Position numbers and translations under genes: made by a program. Under the pieces are notes generated by a model. It worked only from the letters and a program-made list of their open reading frames with translations, was not told where the DNA came from and made no database searches. A stretch of 64,000 nt of DNA from Aureococcus anophagefferens (taxonomy: Eukaryota; Sar; Pelagophyceae; Pelagomonadales; Pelagomonadaceae): NCBI RefSeq assembly GCF_000186865.1, contig NW_008705565.1, forward strand, positions 1,790,487-1,854,486. Reading direction: 5' to 3'. Below are positions 34,847 to 45,274 of this stretch, piece by piece (position 1 is the first letter of the stretch; each line of letters begins with the position of its first letter).

Positions 34847-36547
34847 CTAGCCGTCGTCGTAGTCCTCGACGTGGACGGAGCCGTCGTCCCACTCCCCGCC
34901 GCCGAGCGGCGGCATGGACGCGAGGGAGCCGTCGTCGTCGAGGGACCCCACGAGGGACCCGCCGTCGTTGAAGGCGCCCACGAGGGAGCTGCCCTCGAGC
35001 GACCCCGCGAGCGAGCCGTCGTCGAGGCCCGTGCGCAGCGCCGAGACCTCGGACGTGAGCGACGCGTCGTCGCGGTAGGCGCCGTGCGACGGGCCCGACC
35101 CCTCGGACGCGAGGGACCCGCCGCTGAGCGAGCCGTCGTCGAAGGGCCGCGTCCGCACCGTCGAGTCGTCGTCGCGCACCGCCGTGAGCGACCCGTCGTC
35201 GTTGAACGCCGCGGTCGCCTCGAAGGACCCCTCGAGGGACGCGAGCGCCGCGCCGACGGCGCCCGCCGCGTCCGCCGGCGGCTCCGGCATCGGCGACGGG
35301 GGCCGCGACCCGGATTGCGACTCGGGCGTGACGGCCGTCTCCCGCCGGAAGCCTCTCAGCAAATTCTTGACGGAGCCCGCGCTCTGGAAGAGGGGCGACA
35401 GCGGCGACTTGGGCGTCGTCGGCGTCTTCGGCGACTCGGGCTCGGCGAAGAGGTTCGACGTCGACGCGAAGAATCCCCGCGACGCGGCCTTGACGAGCTT
35501 CGAGGGCGACACGTCGCCGAGGCGGAAGCCCTTCTTCTTCTCCTTGAGCCCCGCGATGAGCGGCACGCCGGAGCCCGGCGCGACGTCCCGCCGCGCGCCG
35601 CCGAGCTGCGACGCGCGCCGCGCGCCGTCGTGCGCGACCCGCGACGCGCGCCGCGCGGCCGCGTGGAACGGCTTCGTGAGCCGTCTTAATTTCTCCTGGC
35701 GCAGGAGCCGCTCCCTCGTCTTCATCTCGGCGTCCTTGCGCTCGATCTCCTTGATGCGGTCGCGCCTAGCGGCGAACTTGTCGCGCCGCTCCTTCTCCTT
35801 CCGGTTCCGCTCCGCGACGAAGATGAGGCCGTGGTGCTTCGCCTCGAGGCGGGCGAGCACCTCCCGCTCGATCTTGTCCAAATTCTTCCGGTTCTGGAGG
35901 CCGACCATGCGCGTGTGGTCGTTCGTCTTCTTCATCTGCGTCGTCGCCGTCGCCTCGTCGACCTTCCGCTTCTCGAGGAGGAGGCGGATCGCGGGCGACT
36001 CCGTGGACTGCGTCGACATGCGCTGCGTGCGGTTGAAGAAGACCATGGCCCGCTCCCGCGACGTCAGCTCCGGCACGTCCTCGAAGACCTCGACCTCCTC
36101 GACCTTGGGCGCCGGGTCGAACGTCTCGTCGTCGAACTGCATCTTCTTCGCCTTGCCGCCGCCGCCCGCGATGAAGCCGAAGGCCGCCGCGCGCGCGGCG
36201 TTCTTGAACTTGGACTTGAGCTCCTTCTTCCGCCCGACCTTGCGCTTGATGTAGTTGCCCTCGCGCAGGTAGCGCGTCTGCACGTACTTGAGCTCGCCGA
36301 TGGCCGGCGTGCCAGCGATGTCGCTCTCGGGGCTCAGCATCTCGCTCAGCAGGCCGCCCCGCACGAGGTCCGGGTGCTCGAGCACGTTCTCGAGGTAGGC
36401 GCGCCGGTGGACGATGCGCGCCGAGATCTTCTCGATGCTCCGCCCGTCCTTGACGATCCGCGCGCGCTGGCGGTCGCCGGGCCGCAGCCGCCCGCTGTTG
36501 TCCTGCTGGGCGGCCATGCGCGCCAGCGCGCTGCCGTGGTCCTCCAT
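34847..36547 (-). CDS. Hypothetical basic coiled-coil protein with DDGSL repeats
   Basis: 566 residues, not recognised. The N-terminal ~300 residues are charged and helical: GRLRPGDRQRARIVKDGRSI, HRRAYLENVLEHPDLVRGGL, VGRKKELKSKFKNAARAAAF, RERAMVFFNRTQRM and an R/K/E-rich coil (NRKEKERRDKFAARRDRIKE). A Ser/Pro-rich region follows. The last ~130 residues repeat DDGSL units (DDGSLTA, DDGSLSGGS, DDGSLAGSLEGSS, DDDGSLAS). No catalytic motif, signal peptide or TM segment. The 3' end is 30 bp from the convergent cyclophilin gene. Confidence 0.7.
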   Translation of the reverse strand: MEDHGSALARMAAQQDNSGRLRPGDRQRARIVKDGRSIEKISARIVHRRAYLENVLEHPDLVRGGLLSEMLSPESDIAGTPAIGELKYVQTRYLREGNYIKRKVGRKKELKSKFKNAARAAAFGFIAGGGGKAKKMQFDDETFDPAPKVEEVEVFEDVPELTSRERAMVFFNRTQRMSTQSTESPAIRLLLEKRKVDEATATTQMKKTNDHTRMVGLQNRKNLDKIEREVLARLEAKHHGLIFVAERNRKEKERRDKFAARRDRIKEIERKDAEMKTRERLLRQEKLRRLTKPFHAAARRASRVAHDGARRASQLGGARRDVAPGSGVPLIAGLKEKKKGFRLGDVSPSKLVKAASRGFFASTSNLFAEPESPKTPTTPKSPLSPLFQSAGSVKNLLRGFRRETAVTPESQSGSRPPSPMPEPPADAAGAVGAALASLEGSFEATAAFNDDGSLTAVRDDDSTVRTRPFDDGSLSGGSLASEGSGPSHGAYRDDASLTSEVSALRTGLDDGSLAGSLEGSSLVGAFNDGGSLVGSLDDDGSLASMPPLGGGEWDDGSVHVEDYDDG

Positions 36548-36669
36548 GGCGACGCGGCCGGTCTACCGGCCCGGCTCGGGGCTGCCGTCGGCGCGCGCGA
36601 GGCGGCCCATGAGCGCCCGCGGGCAGCCTCACCTCGCGACAGCGCCCTCGTCGACAGTTTCCGCCCACG

Positions 36670-39600
36670 TTACCGATGCACCGTTAACGTCAACGTTAGT
36701 GCCGTCTGCGAGAAGAGGCGCTTCGACCGGACGTCGTCGGGCGTCTGGAAGCGGATGACGTTCTCGTTGTGGGGCCGCGTCTCGTCGAGGCGCGGCCCCG
36801 GCGCGCCGAAGGACACGGTCGACGAGCCCGCGCCGCCCGAGCTCGGGCTCGCGAGGGAGGTCAGGGGCAGGTCCGGGTTCGCGAAGAGGGGCGTCGTGAT
36901 GCCGAGGCGGTCGCCGTGGCGCGCGAGGGCCTCGGCGCCCGTGGCGAGGACCGCGTCCGTGTCGCGCAACAGGTGCGGCGCGGGCGTCCAGGGCTCGTCC
37001 CGGACGTCGCCCGCGGCCGCGCGCTCCTCGTCGCGCTCGCGCGCGGCGTCGAGGTCGGCGCTGTAGCGCGCCGTCGCGGCGTGGACCGACGGCGACCGCG
37101 CGACGATGGCCCTGAGCGCGTGGGACACCTTGCCGTGGATGTCGCGGCGGTCGCGGTCCTCGACGGACCGCGGCGGCCGCGGGTGGCGCGCGCCCGCGAG
37201 GACGTGCGTCGCGTCGTCGCGGGGATCTAAGCTCGGGAAGTCGAAGGCGTAGCGCTGGTCCGCCGCCGCCACGGGCGGGCCCAGCGCCGCCAGCAAGTTC
37301 CGGTGGCGCCGCGCCGCGCGCCGCGGGTCCCGGAGCACGCCGGGGGCGACGAAGTCGCGCTTGCGGCCCACGTAGACGGCGGCGAGATCCCGGAGCCGCG
37401 TCGGGTTCGGCGGCGGCACCGTGTCGTCGACGGACGACTCCGGGAACCGGAGCCGCGCGACGACGGGCAGCGCCGCGCCGTGGAGCTTCCGCTCCTTCGT
37501 CACCGTCGGGAAGGGCAGCAGCAGGGGCACGTCCTTGACGGCCCGCAGCGCCACGAGCGACGGCGGCGCGATGCCCTCCTTGCGCCGTAATTCCACGAGC
37601 TGGTCCGGCGGCAGCGGCTTCCCCCGCTCCGCGGCGAGCACCTCGCGGAACCGCTTCGGCAGGTCCTTGGAGAAGGACGCCCCGGGCCGCTTCGCCGCCG
37701 TCTCCGGGTCGTCGTCGGCGCCGAAGGCGTCGTCCTCGAGCTGGTCGAAGAGGCCCGGCGCGGAGAAGGAACCGAGCGCGCCCGTCACGGACAGCGACAC
37801 GTCCATGCGGATCTTCCGCGCCTTCGCGGCCGCGTCCTCGGCCTCGTCCGGGTCCGCGGACATGGACACGGCGTTGGCCAAATCCAGCTCCTCGCCGTTC
37901 ATGACCGCGCCCGCGTAGAAGGACGGGGGCACGCCGAGCGCGTTCATCGCGCCGGGCGGCTTGAGCCGCTCGGCCATCCAGGGCCGCAGCGTCTCGCCGT
38001 CGCCCTGGGCGAGCACGGCGCCGCAGGTCCAGAGCTTCCAGTAGCGGCCCTCGGGGATGTCCCGCGGGCCCCGGCCGAACTCCGCGGAGAGGCCCGTGGA
38101 CGCGGACGCGTCGTCGCGCTTCCGGTCGTCGTCGAAGCTCACGGCGGAGACGGCGTCCCCGGCCGCGGCGTCGCCGCCCGGCGACGCCGGCGTCTCCGGC
38201 GGCGCGAGCCCCAGCTTCTTCTCCAGCCGCTCCTTGTCCTTGAGGGCCCGGTTCCGCAGCCGCCGCGCGCGGCACCGGTGGACCTTGCGCTCGTCGAGCC
38301 AGGCCATGCGCACCGTCGCGCAGTCGCTCAGCGCCCGCGCCTCGGCGGGGCGCCCGGAGAGGAGCTGGACGAAGAGCTGCCAGGGCACGGCCAGCGCGCG
38401 CACGAAGCCGCTCGCCTTCTTCTTCCCAGTCGCGACGTCGTAGTCGCCCGCGGCGATGTCGACGCCCGAGTCGTCGTCGTTGACGCCCGGTGCGATCGTC
38501 GCCTCGCCGAGGGCCGTGACCTTGCAGGGCTGGGACCCGCCGAGGATGCAGGGCACGTCGCCGACGAGCACGGGCGACGGCACGACCGCGAGCGTGACCG
38601 TGTCGTGGAACAAGCCCGACGCCATGGCCGCGACGACGCCCTCGTCGTCGTCGTCGTCGAGCTCGCGCCGCCGCTCGATGGCGACGGCGCCGCTGATGGT
38701 CAAATAGACCTCCGTGGGCTGCGCGCCCTCGTCGCAGAGCACCTCGCCGGCCTCGAACTCGCGCACCGCGGCGTGCGGCGCCAGGAAGCCGAGCCCCCGC
38801 GCGCGCAGGGCCAGCACCTCGCGCGGCGTCAGGTGGCCCGCCTTGCCCGGCGCCTCCGCCGGCGCCTGCGTCTCCCTCCAGAGGTTCTGCGCCGCGCGGC
38901 TGCTGAACGACAGGTACTCGGACCCCGGCGTGAACGACGCCGTGAAGCCGTGGCCCCAGGTCCAGTCCGGCCGCTCGACGCAGACGCCGTCGGCGCTGCG
39001 GTCCTTGCGCTCGCCGTCGGCGCCGAAGACGTAGGCGTCGTTGGACCGCTTCGAGGTGACGGAGTCGAGGTCGTGGTACGCGGGCGCGCGCGCCGCGCGC
39101 GCGGCGGCCTGGGCAGCACAAGGGTGATTCAACGTCACTTCAACGTGAGTGTTCCGCGCGCGCGCGTCACGAGAAAAATATCCACGCTTCGAGACCGTTC
39201 CGAGAGATGATCGCTCGTCCAAAAGTCAGCCGAAACGAGTGGAAAACGGCCGAGAAAGGAGCCTTTGAAGTTGGGAATTTCGCTCTCTTGTCCTGCCCTG
39301 GCCGCGGCCTCCTGGCGCTCGACCTCGCGCTCCTTGTCGCGCCGCAGCTTGCGCCAGCGCCGCGTCGCCTCCTTGAGCTCCTCCAAATCGAGCTCGCCGT
39401 CGTGGTTCTTGTCGAGCTGGTGGAAGGTCCGGAGCAGGAACTTCGAGAGGTCCGAGTTGTGGTTGCCGATGAGCGCCGCGTTGATCTCCGCGTGCGACAG
39501 CTTGCCGTTCTTCGCGAAGACGTCGAGGCGCGCGAGCACCTCCTCGGCGAGGACGCGGTCGTCGTCGTTGAGCGCGTCCTCCTCGTCCATCTCCTGCCGG

Positions 39601-40688
39601 AGCCGCTCGCGCTCCTCGGCCTCGTCGGCGAGGCGCCGCGCCTCCGCCTCCTCGAAGGACACCTCGGACGCCGTCATGGCCAGCGACGCGCCCTCGGGGT
39701 CGTGGGCGGGCTGCTCGTCGTCGTAGACCGGCGCCGTCGGGATGCGGGGCGCGTTGCCCGAGCCGCCGCTGAAGAACGTGTTTTCCTCCGCGCCGCGGCC
39801 GTCGTCGCTCCCGTCGTCGTCGCGGCCCCGGCCGGGGCTCGACGGCGGCGGCACGTTGACGAGCTCGCCGTCCGGCGGCATACCGTCCGTGAGGAAGGCG
39901 CCCTCGGCGGGCTCGGCGCTTTCTATCGGCGTCTCGCTCTTCTTCGGCGCGCTCGGGTCCTCCACCAGGCCGTACTTGGCCGCGCGCCGGAGCTCGCGCC
40001 GCAGGAACGCGGCCAGGATGTTCGCCTCGCTGCAGGCGTCCCGCAGCTCGACCTCGACGTCCTCGGGCACGGCCAGCGACCCGAAGGCGTGCGCGGACGG
40101 CCGCGTGTCCGACGTCAACGGCAGCGGCCGCGTGAGCTCGCCCTCGAGCATGGCCCGGTCCGCGTCGCGCGCGTCCTCGACGACGTCCTCGCTCACGGGC
40201 ACGAGCTCGAGGCCCGCGTTCGGGTCCGGCGTCACGGTGGCCGCGCCGTTGAGGACGACGTAGACCGCGTCGGCGCGGCCGCCGCGCGCGGGCGCGAGCG
40301 CGTCCGCGTCGCCGCGCGGCACGCGGCAGAGCACGGCGTGGCGGCAGAGCTCGAGCTGGCTCAGCGGGTTGAGGCAGAGCCAGAAGCGCGACTCCGCCGC
40401 GAGGTGCGTCTGCGCGGACAGGTAGCGCCAGACCGCCGCGCGGTCCTCGGGCGCGATCTGCGCCGGCGCGATCGTCGTCGCCGCGTTGCCCGCCTGCGTC
40501 GGCCGCGAGTAGCCCTTCTTCACGGCCTCGATCTTGGCGTTGCTGAAGGCCCGCAGGAGCGCCTGGCGCGCGCCGTAGCGCAGGGCGAGGTGGCCCACGG
40601 CGCGCTCGGGGCCCAGGCGCTTGCCCAGGCGCTTGACCCGCCGCAGGGCCAGCGGCGTGTCCCGCGCCTGGCCGCCGTGCGGCGCCAT
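36670..40688 (-). CDS. Cyclic nucleotide-binding-like domains with EF-hand, interrupted by an introner
   Basis: Inferred CDS is complement of 39297-40688 joined to 36670-39108 (1276 residues, phase 0). Exon 1 starts MAPHGGQARDTPLALRRVKR, has a CNB-like region (AVYVVLNGAATV near residue 140) and, near its end, an EF-hand (QLDKNHDGELDLEELKEATR). Exon 2 carries a second CNB-like fold (REFEAGEVLCDEGAQPTEVY, LTISGAVAIERR, VLVGDVPCILGG) and a long unrecognised C-terminal region. CNB domains bind cAMP/cGMP; the phosphate-binding cassette is not clearly intact, so they may be structural. The 188-nt intron starts GC (CCAGG/GCAGGACAAG) and ends GCTGCCCAG. An alternative start at 40766 adds 26 residues. 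Confidence 0.75.
39111..39298 (-). mobile_element. Introner copy B
   Basis: About 188 bp with imperfect inverted ends: GGGCAGGACAAG at one end and CTTGTGCTGCCC at the other (11 of 12); the inverted match extends outward into the exons (GCGGCC). The core TTCGGCTGACTTTTGGACGA (minus strand, 39215-39234) and ACTCACGTTGAAGT match introner A. It is oriented with the host transcript, the reverse of copy A. A clean 8-bp target duplication is not seen; the best candidate is AGGCCGC(G/C) with offset ends. It forms the whole intron of the CNB/EF-hand gene. Confidence 0.75.
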
Positions 40689-40882
40689 CTTTTTATTGGT
40701 GTTGTGGCCTTTTTTCTGGCGGCGTCGATCAGCGCCGGCCGGCGCGGTCCGGCCGGCCCATCGCACCGTGAGCTAGCGCGGCGCCCTGGAGGTTTGATAC
40801 TTGGTTGCTTGATGCGTAGTTGACGTTTTTGGCTGTGGCTAAAAAGCTCTCAGCCGCCGCCGCGCGCAGATCGCACGCCGCC

Positions 40883-41632
40883 ATGGCCGCGCTGAGCGAG
40901 GAGGGCCTGTCCTTCGACGCCTGGTGCGCGAGCAAGGGGTCGCTCGTCGGAACGGCGGGCAGCGCCGCCGTGCTGACGCCGCTGGCGGCGCGTGAACTCT
41001 GGGACAGCCTCGCCGGCGGCGAGGACTGGCTCGACGCGCGGCGCCTGCGCGTCATCGACGCGACGCTCGCGCGCGACGTGAGGCGCGCGACGGCGTTCCA
41101 GTCGCTGCTGCGCGGGCGCAAGGACCGCGCGCGCGCGGCGAAGCCGACGCCGAGCGCGGCGCGGAACGAGCTCGCGCCGTTCAACCCGACGCCGCCGTCG
41201 GCCGTCGACGTCGCGCTCGACATGCTCGGCGTCGGCGCCGGCGACGTGCTCTACGACCTCGGCTGCGGCGACGGCCGCCTCGTCGTCGCCGCGGCCGCGC
41301 GCGGCGCACGCGCGGTGGGCGTCGAGCTCGACGCCAAGTTCGCCGACAAGGCGCGCGCGGCCGTCGACGCCGCGGGCGCGGGCGACCTCGCGACGGTGAT
41401 CTGCGGCGACGCGCTGGCGGCGGACCTGGCGGACGCGACGAAGATCTTCGTCTACCTCGTCCCCTCGGGCCTGCGGACCATCGAGCCGACGCTCGCGGCC
41501 GCGCGGGACCGCGGCGTCGCCGTCGTCGCCTACACGTTCGCCGTGCCCGGCTGGACCCACGACGACAAGCGGACCGCCGGCGCCGACGCCATCCCCCTCT
41601 ACCGCTACCCGGGCGCGAGAAGTTCAACATAA
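40883..41632 (+). CDS. Class I SAM-dependent methyltransferase (FAM173-like)
   Basis: 249 residues from ATG 40883, which sits in a perfect GCCGCCATGG context. The N-terminal ~100 residues are helical with SFDAWCASKGSLVG. The methyltransferase fold starts around residue 105: TPPSAVDVALDMLGVGAGDV, motif I LYDLGCGDGRLVVAAA, acidic post-I residue in AVGVELDAKF, motif II-like VICGDALAADLADATKIFVY and LVPSGLRTIEP. This arrangement resembles the FAM173 lysine methyltransferases acting on mitochondrial ATP-synthase or ANT proteins, but the substrate is not proved. The 194-bp spacer separates it from the divergent CNB gene. Confidence 0.8.
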   Translation: MAALSEEGLSFDAWCASKGSLVGTAGSAAVLTPLAARELWDSLAGGEDWLDARRLRVIDATLARDVRRATAFQSLLRGRKDRARAAKPTPSAARNELAPFNPTPPSAVDVALDMLGVGAGDVLYDLGCGDGRLVVAAAARGARAVGVELDAKFADKARAAVDAAGAGDLATVICGDALAADLADATKIFVYLVPSGLRTIEPTLAAARDRGVAVVAYTFAVPGWTHDDKRTAGADAIPLYRYPGARSST

Positions 41633-41746
41633 TCTCGAAAGTTCTACGGGAAGTTCAACAACCGTCACAGTGACTGCTTTGATACATCACAAGATCCCAA
41701 GGCGGGGCTGCCGTCGCTGTGCTCTCTTCTTAGCGCGAGAGAGTCG

Positions 41747-42427
41747 ATGGAGGCGTCGTCCGCAGCCGGCACCGGCGCCGCTGCGGCCAAGGCCTTGAGC
41801 CCGAGGAGTCAGAAGAAGCTCAACGGCGGCTCCGAGGACGAGGCGCAATCGTCGGCGGACGCGGGCGCCGGCGAGGATGGCGAGGACGCGCATCGAGCGT
41901 CCATCGTGCTCCAGTCGCGCATGCGCGGCAAGGCCGCGCGGAACCAGCTCCTCGTGTGCGACGACGACGACGGGGACGTCGTGGCCCCGGCGGGCCCGCC
42001 GAAGCTCGGCGGCGGCCGCCTGCGGCGCTCGTCCGGGTCGCGCCGAGACATCGACGTCGGCGACGCCGGCGGCAAGGTCAAGTTCCAGGTCTCCTACGGC
42101 TCGCTCGCGGAGGAGATCGAGGACGCGGAGGAGCAGGAGGCGGCGGAAAACGGCGAGGCCGCCGAGGTGGCCCCCGCGAAGCCGCCGCCGATGCTCGGCA
42201 AGCCCGGCGGCCTGCGGCGCTCGTCCGGGTCGCGAAGGGACATCGACGTCGAGGACCACAGCGGCAAGATCAAGTTCCAAGTGTCCTACGGCTCGCTCGC
42301 GGAGGAGATCGAGGACGCGGAGGAGCAGGAGGAGGCCGAGGCCGCCGCCGAGAAGCCGCCGGAGAGCCCGCGGCCCGGCGACCCGGCGCCGCCGCCGAGC
42401 GACCCGCCCGCGCCGCCGGCCGCGTGA
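41747..42427 (+). CDS. IQ-motif protein with two 64-residue repeats
   Basis: 226 residues. An IQ-like motif (ASIVLQSRMRGKAARNQL) is followed by two copies of a 64-residue unit: LRRSSGSRRDIDV, then GK(V/I)KFQVSYGSLAEEIEDAEEQE, at ~42020 and ~42212 (192-bp period). The tail is Pro-rich. RRSSGS would suit basophilic kinases, and the IQ motif suggests calmodulin binding; both are inference. No homologous family is recognised. Confidence 0.75.
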   Translation: MEASSAAGTGAAAAKALSPRSQKKLNGGSEDEAQSSADAGAGEDGEDAHRASIVLQSRMRGKAARNQLLVCDDDDGDVVAPAGPPKLGGGRLRRSSGSRRDIDVGDAGGKVKFQVSYGSLAEEIEDAEEQEAAENGEAAEVAPAKPPPMLGKPGGLRRSSGSRRDIDVEDHSGKIKFQVSYGSLAEEIEDAEEQEEAEAAAEKPPESPRPGDPAPPPSDPPAPPAA

Positions 42428-42638
42428 ACCACGCCCCTGTGTCCCGCAAAAATGCGGCGTAACATATTTTCGGAGTGGCGGCGAGGGTTCGAGCGCGGGA
42501 GGGACGCGTAAGGGGCCACTTTCCTTTCTCGCCGGCGCATGAACTACAGCGCCGGGGGGCTGGTCGCCGGCCGCGCGTGCGCGAGTGTCCCGCGCGAAGA
42601 GGGCATTACGGCTCGCGCGGGGCGACGGGCGGCGGGGG

Positions 42639-43002
42639 TCACTTTTTGGGCATGATGATGTCCATGTGCGTCTCCGCGCAGGGGACGGTGTAAAACGTGT
42701 AGTTCTGGCCGCAGCAGTCCGTCGCGGACACGGTCATGGCGTCGTTGTCGATCTTGATCGTCGACATGAACTCCTTGATCTGGCCGCCGCTCATCAGCGG
42801 GCAGTCGTCCGGCGGCTTCGGGACGCAGTCCTTGGGGTACCTGGGGGCCCGGCGGTGAGTCGCGGCGGCGCGGGCGCGCGGCCCGGGCGCGCGGCGGCGC
42901 GGGCGAGCGGCCCGGTCGCCCGGCGGCGCGGCGCGCGCCTCCCTGGGTTTCGTTTTCGACGCCGCCGGCGCGCTGCATCATGATGTCGAGCTGCTTCGCC
43001 AT
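42639..43002 (-). CDS. Small Cys-containing hypothetical protein, two exons
   Basis: Inferred CDS is complement of 42974-43002 joined to 42639-42840 (76 residues). Exon 1 encodes MAKQLDIMMQ; exon 2 reads YPKDCVPKPPDDCPLMSGGQ, then IKIDNDAMTVSATDCCGQNY, TFYTVPCAETHMDIIMPKK. The join ATGCA/GCGCG...CCCAG/GTACC keeps phase with a GC donor; the 133-nt intron is extremely GC-rich. Five Cys in a short protein suggest disulfides or metal binding. Function unknown. The exon 1 end is the least certain part. Confidence 0.6.
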
Positions 43003-43262
43003 GGCAGCGAGACGATCGCCTGCGCGCGCGTCGGCGTCGGCGCGCGTCGGACGGGGTCGGTCGCGCGCGCGTCCCGCTCGCGTTTGAGCCCCAATTAGCT
43101 CCAGACGCCGCGCTCATGCGATCGATGCTCACGATTTCTGATGATTGCCACAAAGGTCGCTGAAGCAGTCAGCTTTGGCCACAGTCGCCGCCTCGAGGTA
43201 AAATCACCAGCAAAAAGTTGGCTGGCTGGCCGTCTCGCGCTAGAGAGATTTAAAGCAGGACC

Positions 43263-44145
43263 ATGGCTCAGTACGGCGCGGCCCCGCGCCATCCGCCCCG
43301 ACGCGCCCGCGCGCCTTTCCGCGGCGCCCGCGCACCCGGTCATCACCGCAGGCAAGACCTCCTACTGGGACGAGCGCTACACGAAGGATCCCGAGCCCTT
43401 TGACTGGTACCAGCGCTACTCGGGCATCCAGGCGCGGCGCGGCGCCGGGATGGAACGCGTCGCGGCGCGACGGCGGGTTTTCGGACATCGTCGAGGGCGC
43501 CTCGCTCGGCGGCCCGCGGCCGCGCCGGCGCGACCGCGCGAAACCCCCCCGCAGGAGCTCGTGCAAAAGTACATCAAGAAGGACGACTCGATCCTCATGG
43601 CCGGCTGCGGCAACTCGCGCCTCTCCGAGGACATGTTCGAGGACGGCTACGCGAACCTGAGCAACATCGACATCTCTCGAGTCGCGCGCGGCCGGCGCTC
43701 GAGGCGAGACGCCCCCCCCCGCGACGCGCGCGCCCCGCAGGTCATCGACCAGATGAGCGAGAAGTACAAGGACAAGCCCGCGCTCTCCTTCCAGCAGATG
43801 AACGTCTGCTCCCTCGAGTTCCCCGACGAGTCCTTCGACGCCGTCATCGCCAAGGGCGTCATGGACGCGATCCTCTGCGGCGAGGGCTCGACGGCGAACG
43901 TCGCGAAGATGTGCATGGAGGTGAGCCGCGTGCTCAAGCCCAACGGCATCTTCTTCGTCGTCTCCTACGGCGTCCCGGACAACCGCATGCAGTACCTCGA
44001 GAACGAGGACTACTCGTGGGTCGTCACGACGCACACGGTGCCCAAGCCGACGGTCTCCGCGACGGCCGTGCCGGACACCAAGGACGCCAACTCCGTCCAC
44101 TACATCTACGTCTGCGCCAAGGGCGGCACCGCCGACGAGGCGTGA
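43263..44145 (+). CDS. METTL13/EEF1AKMT4-like methyltransferase, four exons
   Basis: Inferred CDS joins 43263-43275, 43352-43431, 43555-43683 and 43741-44145 (627 nt, 208 residues). The protein begins MAQYGKTSYWDERYTKDPEP then FDWYQRYSGIQ, the conserved Y-W-D-x-R-Y...(F/Y)-D-W start of this family. Motif I is ILMAGCGNSRLSEDM; then come NLSNIDISRVVIDQM, LEFPDESFDAVIAKGVMDAI and EVSRVLKPNGIFFVVSYGVP. Human relatives methylate lysines or the N-terminus of translation elongation factor eEF1A. All three introns (76, 123, 57 nt) start GCGCG and end CGCAG; the first two have no GT that keeps frame. A 5' UTR-like AT-richer stretch precedes (43140-43262). Confidence 0.9.
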
Positions 44146-44475
44146 GCCCCGGTCCCCCCGTTTTTCCGCGGGCCGGCCGCCGGCCGGCCCGCGCGCCCCC
44201 CGCGCCGCGGCGCAGTTTTCCATACACACCTCGGTACTTTCCCTGTGCGCGCGCGGGCGGCGGGGTTCGCACTGGGCGGGGGCATGACCGGCCGGTGCGC
44301 GCGCGGATGTTCCGAGTGGGGCCCGAGAGTGAACTCGGGCTTTGGGGTCTGGGGTGGTAAAATTTAAACCAAACCGACTGGGGCGTACTCGGGGGGACCT
44401 CGGGTGACTTCCCCTGGGTCCCGGGCTAATTCCTGGCACCTACTTTCTGGGCCAGTCGGTCGGTCGGTCGGTCGT

Positions 44476-44520
<45 letters not shown>

Positions 44521-45274
44521 CGTCGTCGTCGCGCGCGCGGGGGAGTTTCGAACCTAATTCAGTCGCAGGGCGACCGTAGACAGGTCATGAGTCGCCCCAT
44601 GCCAGCTGTCACGCTATATGAACCCGGGGATGCAAAAATCGAGTGGGGGCGCGCCCCGCAGTCGCAGTGATCGACAGTCTCGCCGCGGAAGGCCGCCAGC
44701 AGGATTTTTTGCGCTCACGAACCCCCGTCGTCGCTGCCCGGCGCAGCACGCGCGCTTTTCGTGCACCACCTGGCGCAAAGCGGCGCGGCGCCGGCGCATC
44801 ACATCATCGCAGCGTTATCCGTCGGTCGAAACGATGCAGTTTTGTACGATTTCGATGAGGTTTCCGATTACTACTTCAATAAATTAACCAAAGCGTTTGC
44901 TCTTGCTACGAGCCGCGGTCCTCACACTTAATTCACCGGCCGCGCTGAGCTTACGGCGCCCGCCGTCGGAAGCGGTTGGTGGTCCAAGTAAGCAAAATCT
45001 TACCGATGGCGACGCGCGGTGGAAAATTCCAGAGTGCTGGCGGGGACGAATGGGCAAATTTCTTAGAAAAATGTTCGCACTTAATTCGAGGGCCTGTTCC
45101 ACGCGTCCAAACGCGTCGGTTCCTGAGGACTTGGAACAACGCGGGTTAACTTGTCCTCCCCGGAACCCCTCAGCTCAAGTCAGCTCCGAACGCCAGCAGC
45201 CTGAGCTACTACCCGTGGGCCGACGATGACGTACAAGGTAGAGAGCTGTACGTTGAAGTGGGTGAACTGTATCC
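44146..45274. other. 1.1-kb intergenic region, lower GC
   Basis: No convincing gene. The left part (44160-44300) is GC-rich 3' flank; 44455-44540 is a microsatellite; 44590-45260 is markedly less GC-rich than the rest of the window, with runs such as AATTTCTTAGAAAAATG and CAATAAATTAACC. Short ORFs (for example 44897-45229) lack the usual codon bias. It probably contains the promoter and 5' UTR of the CNB gene at 45275. Confidence 0.6.
44455..44540. repeat. Compound microsatellite (GTCG)n-(GTC)n-(GCC)n-(GTC)n
   Basis: About five GTCG/GGTC units, then GTC units, then a long GCC run, then GTC units again and a CGCGCG tail. It lies outside any gene. Confidence 0.95.

Noticed and set aside
44555..44600. 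GTTTCGAACC-like string suggesting a tRNA T-arm
   Set aside because: The flanking bases do not form a T-stem and no acceptor or anticodon arm can be built.
44897..45229. 110-codon ORF in the lower-GC island
   Set aside because: No third-position GC bias, no homology, and several in-frame rare codons for this genome; more like 5' flank.
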